A stretch of 64,000 bases of DNA from Panacagrimonas sp. (GTDB taxonomy: Bacteria > Pseudomonadota > Gammaproteobacteria > Nevskiales > Nevskiaceae): positions 1 to 64,000 of the forward strand of contig NZ_JAJFBP010000016.1 in the NCBI RefSeq assembly GCF_020697055.1, in the 5' to 3' direction. The translations under genes were made by a program, and so were the position numbers. Shown piece after piece: positions 8,736 through 15,677 of the stretch. The stretch's first letter is position 1. The number at the start of each line of letters is the position of its first letter. The notes beneath the pieces were generated by a model. It did no database searches and was not told the origin of the DNA. It saw only the letters and a list, made by a program, of their open reading frames with translations.

Positions 8736-9206
8736 TCAGCGGGTGACGATGTCGTCGGTGAACGGCGCGAGCGCCGCGATCAACTGGTTGCAGGTCCAGT
8801 AGTGGATGTTCACGCGCTCACAGGCGTTGTAGGCCGCCTCGACCACGGCGTTGAACTGCTCCATGTTGATGTTCAGGTCGGCGTGCGCCGCCGCCATGCT
8901 CGCGCCCTGGTACTCGTTGGGACCGCCGAGCACCATCGTCTCGAGCTGCGTGTTGAGGAAGATCTGCCGCTCGGGATTTCCAAACTCGCGGAACATCCAG
9001 TTGATGCGCCGGTCGAGCATGATGTAGTAGAACAGCGCGACCGCCCATTCATGCACCACCTGTTTTCCGCCGAACAGTTCCAGCGAATTCGACGGAATCC
9101 CGGGAATGGGCTTGGTCTTCGATTCGCCGGCCATGGCCGACTGCATCGCCGCCGCGGAGCACAGGCCCGCCGCCAAAACCGTTGCGATGACACTTTTGTT
9201 CTTCAT
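8736..9206 (-). CDS. Exported group 1 truncated hemoglobin
   Basis: 156 residues: signal peptide to AMA/GE (residue 26), then a 2-on-2 globin. Recognisable family features are VHEWAVALFYYIMLD (B helix with Tyr60/61 as B10 candidate), RQIFLNTQLETMVLGG, the GGP..YQG turn (94-101), and AAHADLNI with His108 as the proximal heme ligand, followed by the final ALAPFTDDIV. Two Cys (129, 139) might form a disulfide. Truncated hemoglobins are mostly cytoplasmic, so a clear Sec signal is unusual and suggests a periplasmic role with O2 or NO. It sits between the outer-membrane DUF3034 gene and the FMN-binding protein gene. Confidence 0.85.
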   Translation of the reverse strand: MKNKSVIATVLAAGLCSAAAMQSAMAGESKTKPIPGIPSNSLELFGGKQVVHEWAVALFYYIMLDRRINWMFREFGNPERQIFLNTQLETMVLGGPNEYQGASMAAAHADLNINMEQFNAVVEAAYNACERVNIHYWTCNQLIAALAPFTDDIVTR

Positions 9207-9216
9207 GTCTCGAGCC

Positions 9217-10317
9217 TCAGAAGGTCAGGTGCGTGGAGAGGTAGAAGCCGTGCTGATCGGGCGTCAGCGTGATGTTCCCGAGCATCGCGTAGGCCACGAC
9301 GAACGAGATGCGCTTGTTCGGTGCGTAGGCGAAGAACAGGTCGTACCAGTCGTCCTCGTGCTGGGTCAGCGCTTTTTCGAGGTTCTTGGTGCTCACCAGG
9401 CCCAGTGAATCCAGGTCCAGATCCGCGACCGCGCTCAGGATTCCCGCGGTACCCAGGCCGTTGAGGTTCACGCCCACGCCGTCGAGGAAGTCGCCGTGCT
9501 GTGCGTACTCGGCGCCGAACGCGGTGTTCTTGGCCACGAGCGTTGCGATCGAGACCTCGAGCCGCAGCTCCTTCTTCTTGTCGGAGCCCCCATCACCGCC
9601 CGCGGTGCGGTCCTTGTAGCCAAAGCCCGTGAGCCCGGTCTGGTTGGCCGCGGTGTAGCGCCCGGTGATGCTCACCAGCGTGCTGATCGGAAAATAGACT
9701 TTGGTGATTGCGACGTACGCTTCCCAGTCCTTGGCCTTGGCGGCCTGCAGCGTGTGCAGCAGTTCCTTGTTCTTGTTGTCCTTGTAGAAGCCGCCGATCG
9801 CAACCTGCGGAATCAGGCTATCCGAGGTGTAGACCGCGTCGCCGAACAACCGGACCTTGGCACCGAACACGTCCATCTCGATGGTCGTGTTGAACGGCTG
9901 GATGCCGGTGTCGCCGACCACGCCGGGCAGGATGTCCGCGACCAGGCCGACGGTGTCGAACGTGCTGCCGGTGGGCAGCGTGCTGCGCGTGTACGACAGT
10001 TCGACGCGGTCGTAGAAGCCGACCGTCCCGCCGTACGAGTTGAGGCTGTAGTTCGGAAGGTATGCATACGTGTAGTGCAGACCGCCGTTGATGCCATCGC
10101 GCGTGCCGTAACCCGAGATCGTCGCCCAGGGCGTGATACCGCCGCCGCCCGCGCCGTCGATCGTCACCACACCACCGGTCAACAGCACCTTCCCGTCGTT
10201 GTAGAAGCCAGCCGCCGCATTGCTGCTGAACAGCAGTCCCGCTGCGAGGATCGCGGCGCCGCGAAGGCCCGTCCGGACCAACGCCGCGGTTGCTGCGCCT
10301 TGCTCGTTGCTTGTCAT
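9217..10317 (-). CDS. DUF3034-family outer-membrane protein
   Basis: 366 residues from the ATG at 10317, chosen because AAGGAG lies 8 nt upstream and a signal peptide (ILAAGLLFSSNAAAG) follows. The mature part is rich in alternating aromatic and polar beta-strands and ends in a terminal aromatic (HLTF), typical of a beta-barrel. The GGVVTIDGAGGGGITPWATI stretch and KVRLFGDA match what I know of DUF3034. Function unknown. It is the first gene of the minus-strand operon; the globin gene starts 10 bp after its stop. It may be the outer-membrane component of the flavin/globin system. Confidence 0.8.
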   Translation of the reverse strand: MTSNEQGAATAALVRTGLRGAAILAAGLLFSSNAAAGFYNDGKVLLTGGVVTIDGAGGGGITPWATISGYGTRDGINGGLHYTYAYLPNYSLNSYGGTVGFYDRVELSYTRSTLPTGSTFDTVGLVADILPGVVGDTGIQPFNTTIEMDVFGAKVRLFGDAVYTSDSLIPQVAIGGFYKDNKNKELLHTLQAAKAKDWEAYVAITKVYFPISTLVSITGRYTAANQTGLTGFGYKDRTAGGDGGSDKKKELRLEVSIATLVAKNTAFGAEYAQHGDFLDGVGVNLNGLGTAGILSAVADLDLDSLGLVSTKNLEKALTQHEDDWYDLFFAYAPNKRISFVVAYAMLGNITLTPDQHGFYLSTHLTF

Positions 10318-10426
10318 CGCCCCAACTCCTTGTCTTGATCTGTCTGTAGAGGTGAAAGAACCCAGTGCCGGTCCCTTCGCGAGCAGATCGCTGACTCCCT
10401 TGTCAGGCGCGCGAGAAAGAAGAACC

Positions 10427-10478
10427 CCAAAAAAAACGTCCACGTTTTGGCTGGTCGAGAGCCAATGACGTGGACGTT
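10427..10478 (-). terminator. Intrinsic terminator/attenuator before DUF3034 operon
   Basis: On the minus strand an 18-19-nt stem (10478-10460 with 10452-10435, one mismatch/bulge, loop of 7) is followed directly by eight U residues (complement of the A-run 10429-10436). It lies 110 bp upstream of the DUF3034 start codon, so it would stop a leader transcript or end a short upstream RNA. Confidence 0.8.
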
Positions 10479-10842
10479 GGTGTCCGGCTGATCCGGCTGC
10501 GCTGCCGGATCGGTTACCGCCGTGTCCCGTATTGCGGGAACACGTGAGCCAGGCAGCAAACCCTATGCCAACGAGGCGCCGCCCCGGAGTCGACTGGCGT
10601 GCCGCGCGCGGCCGAGCGCGGTTCCCAATAGAGCTCGCGCGCGTCGCGCGCGATCCTTATGTGATGAGCTCGACGCGCCGCGATGCACGTGCGGTGCCCC
10701 GCATCGGTGCCTGCGCTCCATCGCGGAGCACGGCATCGAAATGGCATGGGTGTTGCTGCTTCCGACGGCGTCGTCTCATGCAGCGCCGAGACGCCGGGTC
10801 ACGCGGACCAGGAGGGTTCCGCCGACCCGAAGGACATCGACG

Positions 10843-10876
10843 TCCATCCGCCCGCGGGGGTGGATGGATTTTTTTT
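10843..10876 (+). terminator. Intrinsic terminator/attenuator before OmpA-cupredoxin
   Basis: On the plus strand TCCATCC (10843-10849) pairs with GGATGGA (10862-10868) with an inner CCC/GGG, followed by eight T residues (10869-10876). It lies 65 bp upstream of the ATG at 10942, so it is either a leader attenuator or the end of a short RNA. A second GC hairpin (CCGGCG/CGCCGG) follows it. Confidence 0.8.
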
Positions 10877-10941
10877 GGGCCGGCGTCTCCGCGCCGGCGC
10901 ACTTGCCCGCGTCACGCGCACGCCTAGCCACAAGGGAATCC

Positions 10942-12375
10942 ATGACAAAGCAAAAGCAGCTCACCGTCGTCGCGTCGCCGAGATCGCACTTTCGCCCGGC
11001 CGCGATGGCGCTGGCCGTCGCCGCCGCATTCGGCTGCACGGCGGCGCAGGCCCAGGACGACAAGCGCTTCTACATCGCGCCGATGATCACGTTCGTCCCG
11101 GCCGACAAGGACCGGCACTCCGACGACGGCATGGGCGGCACGCTGGCGTTCGGCACGCGCCTGTCGAGCAGCGCGGAGATCGAGCTGCGCGGAATGTTCC
11201 TCGACTACAAGAAGGACGGCGAGAGCAAGCTCATCGGCGGCGGCTTCGGCACCAACCTGTTCTTCCAGGGCCCCGGCGGTCCGTACCTGCATCTCGACGC
11301 GATGGCGGGCGACGAGACGATGATCAACGTCGGTCTGGGCTGGGATTTCCTGTTCAAGAGCGCATTCGGGATCCGCGCCGAAGCGCTGTGGCATCACCAA
11401 TCCAACGACACCGACGAATCCGACGAATACAAGGAGCCGCTGTTCAACCTCGGTGTGCGCATTCCCTTCGGCAAGGCGCCGGAGGCGCCGCCGCCCGCAC
11501 CGCCGATGGCCGTCGTTGCAACGCCGCCGCCCCCGCCTCCGCCGCCGGTGTGCAGCGACGGACTCGACAACGACGGCGACGGCCCGATCGATTTTCCGTC
11601 CGACAAGGGCTGCACGTCGGCGGACGACGGTGACGAGACCGATCCGGCACCGCGATGCGCGCCGCCGCTGCCCGGCGAGGCGGTGAACCTCGACGGCTGC
11701 GGCGTCGGCGACGTCATCGTGCTGCGCGGCGTGAGTTTCGATTTCGACAAGGCCACGCTCACCGTCAACGCCAAGACCATCCTCGACGGCGTCGCCGAGG
11801 CGCTCAACAAGCGCGCCGACATCAAGGTCGAACTGGGCGGGCACACCGACGGCAAGGGCTCGGATTCGTACAACGCAAAGCTGTCGGATCGGCGCTCCAA
11901 GTCGGTCAAGGACTACCTGGTCGGCAAGGGCATCGCTCCGGACCGCATGTCCACGAAGGGGTACGGCGAGTCGATGCCGGTGTCGACCAACGAGACCGAC
12001 GAAGGCCGCGAACTCAATCGCCGCGTCGAATTGAAGGTCACGGCGTCGTCCGGCGGCGTGAGCGTTGCACCACCGGTGCCGCCGGCGGCCGATGTCGGTG
12101 CAGCGGCCGCACCGGAATCGATGCCGCCTGCCGGCGCCAACACGGTGACGATCGCCAACTTCGCGTTCGCACCGGCGACGCTCACCGTCCCGGTCGGCAC
12201 GACGGTGACGTGGACCAACCAGGACGGCTCGAACCACTTCGTGAAGTTCGTCGACTCGGGGAGCGACCGGCTGAAGAAGGGCGCGACCTACATGCGAACG
12301 TTCACCGCGCCCGGAACCTACGCCTACGAATGCAGCCTCCATCCGTCGATGACGGGCACCGTGGTGGTGCAGTGA
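10942..12375 (+). CDS. OmpA-family protein with C-terminal cupredoxin domain
   Basis: 477 residues. Order: signal peptide (to about 38, AAQAQ), an 8-strand OmpA-like barrel (40-176), a Pro-rich linker, a calcium-type loop (CSDGLDNDGDGPIDFPSDKG, 204-223), an OmpA C-terminal peptidoglycan-binding domain (255-367, with VSFDFDKATL, GGHTDGKGSD and ELNRRVE), a second Pro/Ala linker, and a small blue-copper domain (about 400-477). The type 1 copper ligands are all present: His432, Cys464, His467 and Met470 in CSLHPSM. The start is supported by the signal peptide and a nearby AAGGGA. The fusion would tether a periplasmic copper electron carrier to the outer membrane and cell wall. It is divergent from the flavin/globin operon. 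Confidence 0.9.
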   Translation: MTKQKQLTVVASPRSHFRPAAMALAVAAAFGCTAAQAQDDKRFYIAPMITFVPADKDRHSDDGMGGTLAFGTRLSSSAEIELRGMFLDYKKDGESKLIGGGFGTNLFFQGPGGPYLHLDAMAGDETMINVGLGWDFLFKSAFGIRAEALWHHQSNDTDESDEYKEPLFNLGVRIPFGKAPEAPPPAPPMAVVATPPPPPPPPVCSDGLDNDGDGPIDFPSDKGCTSADDGDETDPAPRCAPPLPGEAVNLDGCGVGDVIVLRGVSFDFDKATLTVNAKTILDGVAEALNKRADIKVELGGHTDGKGSDSYNAKLSDRRSKSVKDYLVGKGIAPDRMSTKGYGESMPVSTNETDEGRELNRRVELKVTASSGGVSVAPPVPPAADVGAAAAPESMPPAGANTVTIANFAFAPATLTVPVGTTVTWTNQDGSNHFVKFVDSGSDRLKKGATYMRTFTAPGTYAYECSLHPSMTGTVVVQ

Positions 12376-12427
12376 CCACGCGCCCGCCCCAACAAGGTCT
12401 CTCCCTCTCCTAGAGGGCCTCACTTGA

Positions 12428-12456
12428 CCCGCCGGCTAGAACCCGGCGGGCCTTTT
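12428..12456 (+). terminator. Intrinsic terminator of OmpA-cupredoxin gene
   Basis: Eight-bp perfect stem CCCGCCGG (12428-12435) with CCGGCGGG (12443-12450), a 7-nt loop and a short TTTT tract (12453-12456), 53 bp after the stop codon. Confidence 0.85.
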
Positions 12457-12470
12457 CTGAGCGAAATCCC

Positions 12471-12614
12471 ATGACCGAATCCCTGCCGCTGTTTCCTTTT
12501 TTCGAGATCGCCATGCGCGCGGTCGCGATCCTGATCCTGTGCGTCCTGCCGGTGCTGATGCTGTCGCTGCCGTCGGGCTCGCGGAAAAAGCTCGTCACGA
12601 CGCCGAACGACTGA
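12471..12614 (+). CDS. Putative small membrane protein, 47 residues
   Basis: ATG ACC GAA TCC... encodes 47 residues with one hydrophobic segment (MRAVAILILCVLPVLMLSLP, residues 15-34) and a basic tail. Its last 20 bp overlap the end of the LysR gene on the other strand. It begins just after the terminator of the previous gene. No clear ribosome binding site is visible, so it could be chance coding, but the single clean TM helix with charged flanks favours a real small protein. Confidence 0.4.
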   Translation: MTESLPLFPFFEIAMRAVAILILCVLPVLMLSLPSGSRKKLVTTPND

Positions 12615-13515
12615 CCTGCGCGAGCAGGTGCTCGCGCAGCCAGCGCACCGCCGGCAGGCTTTCGGCCCGGCGATGCCAGTACACGTGAAACTCGATCGGC
12701 GGCAGTTCCAGCGGCATCGGCAGGATGAAGAAGCCCAGCGCACGCTTGAGCGGCTCGGCCTGCTCGCGCGGCATCGTCAGCAGCAGGCCCGACTCCACCA
12801 CCACGCGGCACGCCGCTTCGTAGTTCTGGCAGCGCAGCGCCACGCGCCGCTGCAGGCCCAGTCGCCCCAGCGCGAACTCTTCCATCGTCGCGCCGGTGCG
12901 CCGCGACGAGACGGCGATGTGGTCGGCCGCCAGGTACGCCTCGATGTCCAGTCGCCGACGCCGCGCCGAGACCACGCACAGCCGGTGGCTGCGCCAGGGC
13001 GCGTGCGCGATCTCGGTCTCGGTCGCGCGTGCGACGTCCACGCACAGGTCGATGCGGCCGGCCACCAGGTCGGCGCGCAGGTTCGCGCGATCCACCCGCA
13101 CGCTCGATAGCTGCGCCCGCGGGGCCACCGCGCTCAGCGCGCGCATCAGCTGTGGCAGCGCCATCGGCTCGATCTCGTCGGCCATCGCCACGGTCAGGCG
13201 TCGAAGATCCCGGGCCGGCTCGAACCCCCCGCCCGGCCGCAACGCCTCGTCGAGCCGCGCCAGCGCCGCCTGCACGCCGGGCGCGAGCTGCTCGGCACGC
13301 GGGGTCGGTACCACCCCGCGGCCGTGGCGCACGAACAGCGGATCGTCGAGCCGTGCCCGCAGGCGCGCCAGCGCGTGGCTCACCGCCGACTGCGACAGTG
13401 CCAGCAGATGGGCCGCGCGGGTCAGGTTGCGTTCGCGATAGACCACGTCGAACACCGCCAGCAGGCTCAGGTCGGTGCGGCGCAGCGTCGGGCCGCTTTC
13501 ATGAATTTTCTTCAT
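12595..13515 (-). CDS. LysR-family transcriptional regulator
   Basis: 306 residues. The N-terminal winged HTH spans about 12-75 (LLAVFDVVYRERNLTRAAHL then LSQSAVSHALARLRARLDDP). The effector-binding domain follows from about 95. The RHGRGVVPTPRA stretch resembles the NodD/NagR-like LysR subgroup. It is divergent from an acyl-CoA dehydrogenase gene with a 75-bp gap that carries two copies of TTCATGAATT, the likely operator, so it probably controls that operon and itself. The ligand is unknown. Confidence 0.93.
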   Translation of the reverse strand: MKKIHESGPTLRRTDLSLLAVFDVVYRERNLTRAAHLLALSQSAVSHALARLRARLDDPLFVRHGRGVVPTPRAEQLAPGVQAALARLDEALRPGGGFEPARDLRRLTVAMADEIEPMALPQLMRALSAVAPRAQLSSVRVDRANLRADLVAGRIDLCVDVARATETEIAHAPWRSHRLCVVSARRRRLDIEAYLAADHIAVSSRRTGATMEEFALGRLGLQRRVALRCQNYEAACRVVVESGLLLTMPREQAEPLKRALGFFILPMPLELPPIEFHVYWHRRAESLPAVRWLREHLLAQVSRSAS

Positions 13516-13548
13516 GTCGAAGGATGCAGAACAATCAGTTCATGAATT
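13498..13548. promoter_or_regulatory. Candidate LysR operator, two TTCATGAATT copies
   Basis: Identical decamers TTCATGAATT lie at 13498-13507 and 13539-13548, 41 bp apart, each with the palindromic core TTCATGAA. The first overlaps codons 3-6 of the LysR gene and the second sits 43 bp before the acyl-CoA dehydrogenase start. Paired, phased sites in a divergent gap are what LysR tetramers usually bind. Confidence 0.5.
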
Positions 13549-13590
13549 GTATGCCGCCGCTTAAGCTGCGCCATTCGACCGGAGAAAACC

Positions 13591-14823
13591 ATGGACTTCG
13601 AGCTCAACCCGCGCACCCAGGACTACGTGAAGCGCGTCCGCGCCTTCATGAAGGAGCACATCTTTCCGATCGAGCAGCAGCACTGGGCCGAGATCCACGA
13701 CGCCCGCCACGGCGGCGACTGGCGCGAGTGGAAGATTCCGCCGCGCGTCGAGGAGCTCAAGGCCAAGGCCAAGGCGCAGGGCCTGTGGAACCTGTTCCTG
13801 CCCGACGCCGAATGGGGCGCAGGCCTGTCAGTGCTGGAATACGCGCCGATCGCCGAGGAGACCGGCCGCAGCCTGATGGCGCCGGAGATCTTCAATTGCG
13901 CCGCGCCCGACACCGGCAACATGGAAGTGATCTGGCGCTACGGGTCCGACGAGCAGAAGCAGAAGTGGCTGCGCCCGCTGCTCGAAGGCGAGATCCGCTC
14001 GGTGTTCTGCATGACCGAACCCGACGTCGCCTCGAGCGATGCGACCAACATGCAGGCCACCGCGATCGTCGAGGGCGACACGGTCGTGCTCAACGGCAAG
14101 AAGTGGTGGAGCAGCGGCATCGGCGATCCGCGCTGCAAGATCGCGATCTTCATGGGCCGCACCCCCGACGAGAACCGCGACCGCAAACACCAGCACTCGC
14201 AGGTGCTCGTGCCGCTCGACACGCCCGGGGTCAGCATCCAGCGCATGCTGCCGGTGCTCGGCGACTTCGACGAGCCGCACGGTCACGGCGAAGTGCATTT
14301 CAACAACGTGCGCCTGCCGGTGTCCGCGATCATCAAGGGCCCCGGCATGGGCTTCGAGATCGCGCAGGGGCGCCTGGGCCCGGGACGCATCCACCACTGC
14401 ATGCGCGCCATCGGCGCCGCCGAGCAGTCGGTGGACCTGGCCATCGATCGCGGCATGAAGCGCGTCGCCTTCGGCAAGCCGCTGATGAACCTGGGCGGCA
14501 ACCGCGAACGCCTGGCCGACGCGCGCATCTCGATCGACCAGTGCCGCCTGCTGACGCTCTACGCCGCCTGGAAGATGGACAAGATCGGCGCGCTGGCCGC
14601 GATGACCGAGATCTCCACGATCAAGGTCGCCGCGCCGCTGATGCTGCAGAAGGTGGTGGACTTCGCGATGCAGATCCACGGCGCGGGCGGCGTGTCGCGC
14701 GACTTCGCGCTGTCCGGATTCCACGCGCAGGCGCGCATGCTGCGACTGGCCGACGGTCCGGACGAAGTGCATCGCGGCGTGATCGCGCGCATCGAGCTGG
14801 CCAAGCGCGGTCACGGCAAGTGA
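13591..14823 (+). CDS. Acyl-CoA dehydrogenase (ACAD10/11-like)
   Basis: 410 residues, full length for the family. Domains: N-terminal helical (1-120), middle beta-barrel with the FAD/substrate segment FCMTEPDVASSDATNMQATA, then the C-terminal helical domain with RVAFGKPLMNLGG and QIHGAGGVSRDFAL. It should oxidise an acyl-CoA with FAD, passing electrons to ETF. The FMTEPDVASSD form and the overall sequence resemble the ACAD10/11 group, known for unusual (hydroxy or long-chain) acyl-CoAs; the exact substrate cannot be read. The next gene begins 4 bp after its stop. Confidence 0.93.
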   Translation: MDFELNPRTQDYVKRVRAFMKEHIFPIEQQHWAEIHDARHGGDWREWKIPPRVEELKAKAKAQGLWNLFLPDAEWGAGLSVLEYAPIAEETGRSLMAPEIFNCAAPDTGNMEVIWRYGSDEQKQKWLRPLLEGEIRSVFCMTEPDVASSDATNMQATAIVEGDTVVLNGKKWWSSGIGDPRCKIAIFMGRTPDENRDRKHQHSQVLVPLDTPGVSIQRMLPVLGDFDEPHGHGEVHFNNVRLPVSAIIKGPGMGFEIAQGRLGPGRIHHCMRAIGAAEQSVDLAIDRGMKRVAFGKPLMNLGGNRERLADARISIDQCRLLTLYAAWKMDKIGALAAMTEISTIKVAAPLMLQKVVDFAMQIHGAGGVSRDFALSGFHAQARMLRLADGPDEVHRGVIARIELAKRGHGK

Positions 14824-14827
14824 GCGT

Positions 14828-15511
14828 GTGAGCGCGATCTATCTCGTCCGCCACGGCCAGGCGTCGTTCGGTTCGGCCAACTACGACCAGCTGTCCGAAC
14901 TGGGCCGCCAGCAGGCCGCGCGCGCCGGTCTGGCGTTGCGCGAGCGCATCCCGGCTCCGGATCTGGTGGTCTGCGGCGCGCTGCAGCGTCACCGCCAGAC
15001 CGCGGAGAGCTTCCTCGGCGCGATGGGCCTGCCGGCGACGTGGACCGAGGATCCGGGCTTCAACGAGTACGACCACATCGAGATCGTCAATCGGTACCTG
15101 ACGCCTCCCGAGGTCATGTCACGGCTGAAGAAGGCGGCGGATCGCGGGCAGGCGTTCGAGAAGCTGTTCGTCGAAGCGCTGGAACGCTGGCAGGACGCGG
15201 CCTACCACGCCGAGTACGCCGAGAACTGGCCGATCTTCCGCGACCGCTGCCTGCGCGCGCTCGATCGCGTCGCCCAGGCGATCGCCGGTGGAAAGCGCAA
15301 CGCGCTGGTGTTCACCTCCGGCGGGGTCATCTCGACGATCGCGATGGAGCTGCTGGAGTTCCCGCTCGAACGCTACGGCGCGCTGAACTGGCGCCTGGCC
15401 AATGCCGGCATCACCAAGCTGGTGGTCGCGCGCGACGATCGCTTCCTGTCGACGCTCAACGAGCACGGGCATTTCGAGGGCGAGTTCGCCCACATGCTTA
15501 CGTATCGGTGA
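14828..15511 (+). CDS. Histidine phosphatase family protein
   Basis: 227 residues from a GTG start. The catalytic signature LVRHGQASFG at the N-terminus (His of RHG is the phospho-acceptor) and LQRHRQTAESF identify the phosphoglycerate-mutase-like fold. A second family His lies in the C-terminal part. It is more likely a phosphatase than a glycolytic mutase. It is cotranscribed with the acyl-CoA dehydrogenase. The substrate is unknown; ACAD10/11-type proteins elsewhere carry kinase or phosphatase partners, so a phospho-acyl intermediate is possible. Confidence 0.85.
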   Translation: MSAIYLVRHGQASFGSANYDQLSELGRQQAARAGLALRERIPAPDLVVCGALQRHRQTAESFLGAMGLPATWTEDPGFNEYDHIEIVNRYLTPPEVMSRLKKAADRGQAFEKLFVEALERWQDAAYHAEYAENWPIFRDRCLRALDRVAQAIAGGKRNALVFTSGGVISTIAMELLEFPLERYGALNWRLANAGITKLVVARDDRFLSTLNEHGHFEGEFAHMLTYR

Positions 15512-15521
15512 GGGAGAGATC

Positions 15522-15670
15522 CAAAGACGTCACCGCAAAGACGCAAAGGTTAAAAGCAAGGACGCAAAGGAGAACAAACTGGTTGGCGCCAAGTCGCGGA
15601 CGGCACCCCTCCAAATCCGTATTTCTTTGCGTCCTTACTTTTCCTTTGCGCCTTTGCGGTGACGTCTTTG
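15522..15670. repeat. GCAAAG-rich palindromic element, copy 2
   Basis: Near-perfect inverted repeat with arms of about 49 nt (15522-15570 and 15622-15670). The left arm begins CAAAGACGTCACCGCAAAGA and the right arm is its reverse complement with a few mismatches. It shares the CGCAAAG(G/A)CGCAAAG core with 5541-5650 and again lies between convergent genes. Confidence 0.85.
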
Positions 15671-15677
15671 ACGCTTT

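Larger units (their letters stand above)
10318..10941. other. 624-bp divergent control region
   Basis: Non-coding gap between the DUF3034 operon (leftward) and the OmpA-cupredoxin gene (rightward). Two strong intrinsic terminators point outward within it: one on the minus strand at 10427-10478 and one on the plus strand at 10843-10876. Each lies roughly 65-110 nt in front of the first start codon on its side. Between them (10480-10840) I see no convincing ORF and no riboswitch consensus I know. The open frame of the plus-strand gene runs back to 10522 but has no usable signal there. Confidence 0.7.

Noticed and set aside
10480-10840. A known riboswitch in the divergent control region
   Set aside because: I compared it by eye with FMN, cobalamin, TPP and c-di-GMP-I core motifs and found no match. 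Only the terminators are supported.
10522-10941. N-terminal extension of the OmpA-cupredoxin frame
   Set aside because: It would put about 140 residues before the signal peptide and run through the intrinsic terminator at 10843-10876.
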